Shown: one piece after another, positions 59,071 to 64,000 of the stretch
Position numbering within the stretch: the stretch's first letter is position 1
Layout of the letters: the number at the start of each line of letters is the position of its first letter
Assembly: GCA_026874595.1 (NCBI GenBank)
Contig: CM049309.1
Location: 24,743,033-24,807,032 of the forward strand
Direction: 5' to 3'
Length of the DNA: 64,000 nt
From: Sipunculus nudus
Lineage: Eukaryota > Annelida > Sipuncula > Golfingiida > Sipunculidae
The notes under the pieces: model-generated
Databases searched by the model: none
What the model was told of the DNA's origin: nothing
The model's input: the letters and a program-made list of their open reading frames with translations, nothing else
Position numbers and translations under genes: made by a program

Positions 59071-61087
59071 ACAAGTGACCCATAGGTCATGACGCTCAGC
59101 CGACTGACATGTTGACAATATGTCCTTGCACAGGCAACTAACTACGAAAATGAAGGTGGCATCATCGTTCATGTATATTAGCCTAAGTTCATCAAGACCC
59201 ACAAGCAAACCAAATCTGATGACAATCCAAACAACTTTTCCTGAGGAATCAACAATTTGCTTGAATTTTGCATTTTTTCTGGGATGCTCAAACAAACCCC
59301 AAAACTCTGAGATATAGGTCACAGTGACCAAATTTTAGTTTTTCTCGGGAGAACTTTTGAGGAACTCTTGGGATGTCAAGTAAGAAGATTCTGGATCCAA
59401 TGGTTATGATTTGTGCCCTACATTGGTATTAAAGTTTCATTTATTCTGGGGGGGGGGGGGGGGTTATGAGCCCCATAGCTCAGATAATATAGGTAAAAGA
59501 GACGTAATTTCACTTTTCCAAGGAGATTTTCATGGACTTCCCTGGATTTGAAGTAAAAAGATTCTAGGTCAAATGGTTATGATTTGTGTCCTGTTTGGTA
59601 TCAAATTTTCAATTATGCTGGGGAAGTGCTTGTAAGCCCCATAGCTCAGAGAATATCGGTAACAGAGACATAATATAGGTTTCCAAGGATATTTTTCACG
59701 GACCTCCCTGGATGTAAAAGATTCTGGGACCAACGGTTACTATTTGTGCCCTTTTAATGGATGACTGCATCTTAAAGGTCTAAAAAGTAGAAAGGAAAAA
59801 TTGCCGAACATTTTTAAAATCCAGGTGTCGCTATCAGTCTGCAGGAACTGAGGAAACACTCTATGATGAATATGGATACAAAGAATCATTGTGATCAATA
59901 CCTCAGTTGTTCAGATAATGGAGATTTGTATGAAATTTTAATTATTCTGGGGGGTACTTCTGAGCCCCATAGCTTGGAGAATATGGGTAACAGAGGCCTA
60001 GTTAAAGGTTTCAAGTGAGATATTTTCATGGACCTCCCTGGATGCCAAGTTATGAGATTCCAGATCGAATGGTTACAATTTTTGTCCTGTTAACAGACAA
60101 CCGCATCTTTGAAGGTCTAAAAAAAAAGATAGAAAATACGTTAAATAAAAATTTAAAAATCCAGGTGGCGCCACCGGTCCGCAGGAACTGATGAAACACT
60201 CCATGATGAATATGCATGCAAAAAATCATGGTGATCAATGATTCAGACACTAGAGCTTTTGTATCTTTTGTATCAAAATTTTGTTATACTTGGGGGTACA
60301 TTTGAGACTTAATTTCAGGTTTCCATGGAGTTTTTTAATTGACTTCCCGGGATCTCAAGTAAGAAGATTCAAGGTCCAACGGTTACAATTTTTGCCCTAT
60401 TGACAGACGACCACAACTTTAAAAGGTCTCATAAATATTGATAAAAATGCGCAAAAATTAAAAAAGTCCAGGTGGCGCCACCAGTCTCCAAGAACTGATA
60501 AAACACTCCATAATGAATATGCATGCAAAGTAACATGGCGATCAATGCATAAGTTGTTCAGATACTTGAGCTTTTGTATCAAATTTTCCATTATTCTGGG
60601 GGGGGGATACTTCGAAGCCCCATTGCTCAGAGGTTATGAGTAACAGTGACCTAATTTCAGGTTTCCAAGGAGACTTTTCATAGACCTCCCTGCAAGTCAA
60701 GAAAGAAGATTCTAGGTTCAGTCGTTACGATTTGTGCCCTGTTAACAGATGACCGCATCTTTTAAGGTTTCAAAAAAGAGAGAGAAAAAATCTTTAAAAA
60801 AAATCCAAGTAGCGCCACCAGTCTGCAGAAACTGATGAAACACTCCATGCATGCAAATTTTTCATTATACAGGGGGGGGGGGGAGTTCGAAGCCCAGTAG
60901 CTCAGAGGTTATGGGTAACAGAGACCTAATTCCAAGTTTCCAAGGAGATTTTTCATGGACATCTCTAAATGTCAAGTTAGAAGGTTTCAAAGTCCAGTGG
61001 TTACAATCTGTGCCCTGTTAACGGGAAGTGACGACGGAAAAAGAGTATTTGTTAAAGCTCAGATAACTTACAGTCAGCTGAGCTAAT
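59071..61087 (-). mobile_element. family B element, longest copy
   Basis: The left end is ACAAGTGACCCATAGGTCAT followed by GACGCTCAGCCGA; the right end is AGTCAGCTGAGCTAATA. There are about five to six core units with a period near 310-345 bp; palindromes are exact at 60164-60175 and 60471-60482 and degraded near 59821 and 60811. Each unit has an ATTCTGGGG motif that has grown into G-runs of 9 to 15 (59449, 60599, 60872). Confidence 0.75.
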
Positions 61088-61476
61088 AATGGTGTGTGGG
61101 GGTTGCGGATGACAAAGTTGCATGGGGACTACATTTGTTGTATATGATGTTAGAAGAAAATATATACTGACAACATCCTTTTACATACATAGTAATAAAA
61201 GGGACAAAGTGTGTAGGGCTAAATTTTAATATATAAAAAATGATCGCTTCACCCAAAAGCAAATACATTTTATAACAACCATATTGCTTTACCTTTGATA
61301 ATGTTATCTATTCATGAAAAAAAATATAAAATGAAAGGGAAGTACGGAGGTATAGAGAAACATGTGATGACTTGCTTACTCTGAATACATATTAATGAGC
61401 TGTAAGAAATTCATTTTAAGAAAACTTTTTATAACTCCTCTTGGACAGATGTATTAGCTTGTTCATCCATAAACCC

Positions 61477-62860
61477 TTTGTAAACACGGTACATGCGCCA
61501 ACATTTTGTAAACACGGTACATGCGCCAACATTTTGTAAACACGGTACATGCGCCAACAGTTTGTAAACACGGTACATGCGCAGAAACATTTTGCAAACA
61601 CGGTACATGCGCCAACATTGTGTAAACACGGTACATGCTCCAACAATTTGTAAACACGGTACATGCGCCAACATTTTGTAAACACGGTACATGCGCCAAC
61701 ATTTTGTAAACACGGTACATGCGCCAACATTGTGTAAACACGGTACATGCGCCAACAGTTTGTAAACACGGTACATGCGCCAACATTTTGTAAACACGGT
61801 ACATGCGCCAACATTTTGTAAACACGGTACATGCGCAAATATTTTGTAAAAACGGTACATGCGCCAACATTTTGTAAACACGGTACATGCGCCAACATTT
61901 TGTAAGCACGGTACATGCGCCAACATTTTGTAAACACGGTACATGCGCCAACATTTTGTAAACACGGTACATGCGCAGAAACATTTTGTAAACACGGTAC
62001 ATGCGCCAACATTGTGTAAACATGGTACATGCTCCAACAATTTGTAAACACGGTACATGCGCCAACATTTTGTAAACTCGGTACATGCGCCAACATTTTG
62101 TAAACACGGTACATGCGCCAACACTGTGTAAACACGGTACATGCGCCAACAGTTTGTAAACATGGTACATGCGCCAACATTTTGTAAACACGGTACATGC
62201 GCCAACATTTTGTAAACACGGTACATGCGCCAACACTGTGTAAACACGGTACGTGCGCCAACAGTGTGTAAACATGGTATATGCGCCAACATTTTGTAAA
62301 CACGGTACATGCGCCAACATTTTGTAAACACGGTACATGCGCCAACATTTTGTAAACACGGTACATGCGCAGAAACCTTTTGTAAACACGGTACATGCGC
62401 CAACATTGTGTAAACACGGTACATGCGCCAACTACTGTAAACACGGTACATGCGCCAACATTTTGTAAACACGGTACATGCGCAAATATTTTGTAAACAC
62501 GGTACATGCGCCAACATTTTGTAAACATGGTACATGCGCCAACATTTTGTAAACACGGTACATGCGCCAACATTTTGTAAGCACGATACATGCGCCAACA
62601 TTTTGTAAACATGGTACATGCGCAAATATTTTGTAAACACGGTACGTGCGCCAACATTTTGTAAACACGGTACATGCGCCAACATTTTGTAAACACGGTA
62701 CATGCGCCAACATTTTGTAAACACGGTACATGCGCCAACATTTTGTAAACACGGTACATGCGCCAACATTTTGTAAGCACGGTACATGCGCAGAAACCCT
62801 TTGTAAACACGGTACATACGCCAACATTTTGTATACACGGTACATGCGTCAATGTTGACA
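61477..62860. repeat. 28-bp minisatellite
   Basis: About 49 tandem copies of a 28-bp unit whose core is AAACACGGTACATGCGCCAA. Variants (CAGTTTG, CATTGTG, GCAGAAACATTTTG, GCAAATATTTTG) recur in ordered groups, suggesting higher-order duplication. The unit has no stop in any minus-strand frame, so overlapping open frames of up to 481 codons result; these are not evidence of a protein. Confidence 0.95.
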
Positions 62861-64000
62861 AAGAGAAAAATCATGTAACCTTATAGGTTGTTGGTGCGGA
62901 AGCTGAAAGGTCACATTAGTCGCAAAACGCCCTTACTTGCCAATAGAATTCCTTGTTACATATGTTTGGTTTATTTTGGTGGCTCCCAAGATGTTATAAA
63001 CATGTGGACATAAAAAAAACGTTTTTGCACTGAGATCGGCGTTTTCTGGCCTATTTTCATAAAGGATATATACATATTATCTTTTGTTAATGGACGTCAG
63101 ATATCGGAACAGGGCCTATTTTTACATTTAACATCAGAGTTCTTTGAGGTCTTATGGAATATTTCAAAGATCACTTAGCTATATTTTTTCCCAAAAATAT
63201 TCAGAACACTAGACCGTTTAAATCAGCGGTCGTTAAATGTATTAGTTTTATGCATGTGAAATTTGATCTTGACAAAGCTCAGCTGGATAGAGATGTATTG
63301 AAAAATAAGTCTCCTTCCTCATTTAATATTTGCAAGATATGGTTTGGTTTTATTCTAGTAATGAGGAATATGCCTCATCATGTCTTTGCTGTTTACTTCC
63401 CGTCATTTAGAAAAATTATTGGCAAATTGCTATTGGCACCCAATGGTAAAAAGAACAAGTTTTTTTTCACAATGCATATTATTCGAATCAGTTGATTAGG
63501 ATATGAAGAGGACTTATAACTCTTACCTAAAAACAATTCAGCGTACTTCTTTAAGATCAGATTTAAGGCTGTGATCTCCTTTATACACACTGTGAGCTTC
63601 TTTACAACTCTATTAAACTGTATTTATCGCATTACCTTTGAGAGAGGTGTCCTTACGTTCGCTTAGATATAAAAACAAAAGATGCCAACAAAATGTTAAA
63701 ATAAATTAAAGTACTATAATTCCGTTCTTTTGGCTTCTGCATTCGGGCTTTTAAACAGGAGAATGAATTATCTTTTTCATTATGTTACATGTTGCGTCAT
63801 AGAAAATACTCGTGTGAAATAGTCGACTCTCTTTCTTGGTGCCATCATCAAGAGGCCCAGTGGAGCTGAAGTCCAGAGTGCAAACTTAAGAGTCATGCAG
63901 TGTGTAGACTATATACCTCTCTACAGTCCGAGACAGAAAAGTGTTGGTAAAGGAGAACACGTAAATATATAGGAGCTAGTTCAAATTCCTCACCTATTGC
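62861..64000. other. non-coding stretch; one unassigned 113-codon open frame
   Basis: 63154-63495 (+) is open for 113 codons with no recognised motif, high AT and low-complexity ends; it is probably chance. Nothing else recognised. Confidence 0.4.

Noticed and set aside
61477-62860. CRISPR-like array
   Set aside because: The repeats are contiguous with no unique spacers, and the genome is eukaryotic.
61416-62874. Overlapping minus-strand open frames of up to 481 codons rich in Cys, His and aromatic residues
   Set aside because: They follow from a 28-bp tandem repeat that has no stop in any minus-strand frame; three frames are open at once and no start context or splice structure supports a gene.
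63154-63495. 113-codon plus-strand frame
   Set aside because: AT-rich, no recognised motif, no splice signals or repeats; not enough to call a gene.

Overview
The window is eukaryotic: AT-rich, dominated by introns and repeats, with coding exons separated by kilobases and flanked by GT/AG splice sites. The only gene identified with certainty is a KEAP1 orthologue (Kelch-like ECH-associated protein 1, the CUL3 adaptor that controls NRF2/CncC). It lies on the minus strand as four coding exons: 29262-30475, 13523-13728, 9857-10033 and 8161-8300. Spliced, these encode 578 residues in a BTB-BACK-six-blade Kelch order. All the NRF2-pocket residues I could align are conserved, while part of the cysteine sensor set is not. 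A putative non-coding first exon and promoter lies near 54.2-54.5 kb, which would make the gene about 46 kb long. A second, unidentified minus-strand gene may contribute one exon at 74-287.

The invertebrate KEAP1 sequence, the high AT content and abundant non-autonomous Helitron/Helentron-like elements with tandem cores suggest a mollusc, most likely a bivalve. This is an inference, not a proven assignment.

Layout: 1-300 possible exon of a neighbouring gene; 1061-3397 family C element; 4775-6021 family A; 6788-7787 family B; 8161-30524 KEAP1 exons 5 to 2, with introns full of elements. These include family A at 8544-9653, 12158-12678 and 23348-25219; B/D at 10997-12055 and 15726-17337; the 2.9-kb family E element at 18817-21686; a 1.16-kb foldback element at 23547-24706; and a 17-bp minisatellite at 26441-27016. 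From 30.5 to 54.2 kb is repeat-dense sequence, probably KEAP1 intron 1, holding D/B elements and a second C copy interrupted by a large A element. From 52.6 to 53.9 kb are a decayed non-LTR reverse transcriptase and a tRNA-derived SINE. From 54.2 to 54.5 kb is the candidate promoter; 54.7-55.75 kb is a block of ATTGGT/ACCAAT palindromes; 57.2-58.5 kb is a diverged duplication; 59.07-61.09 kb is a family B element; 61.47-62.86 kb is a 28-bp minisatellite.

The main hunting result is a superfamily of at least four repeat families (A, B/D, C, E) that share no obvious overall sequence but have one architecture: a short terminal hairpin, a subterminal inverted repeat, and a tandem core carrying the same 12-bp palindrome GGTGGCGCCACC. 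A filled site and a related empty site inside this window show that family E inserted between A and T without a target duplication and ends in hairpin-CTAG, as Helitrons do. The family E core carries many DR1/DR0 nuclear-receptor motifs inside a KEAP1 intron. Of 19 elements whose orientation I could read, 18 point the same way as KEAP1.
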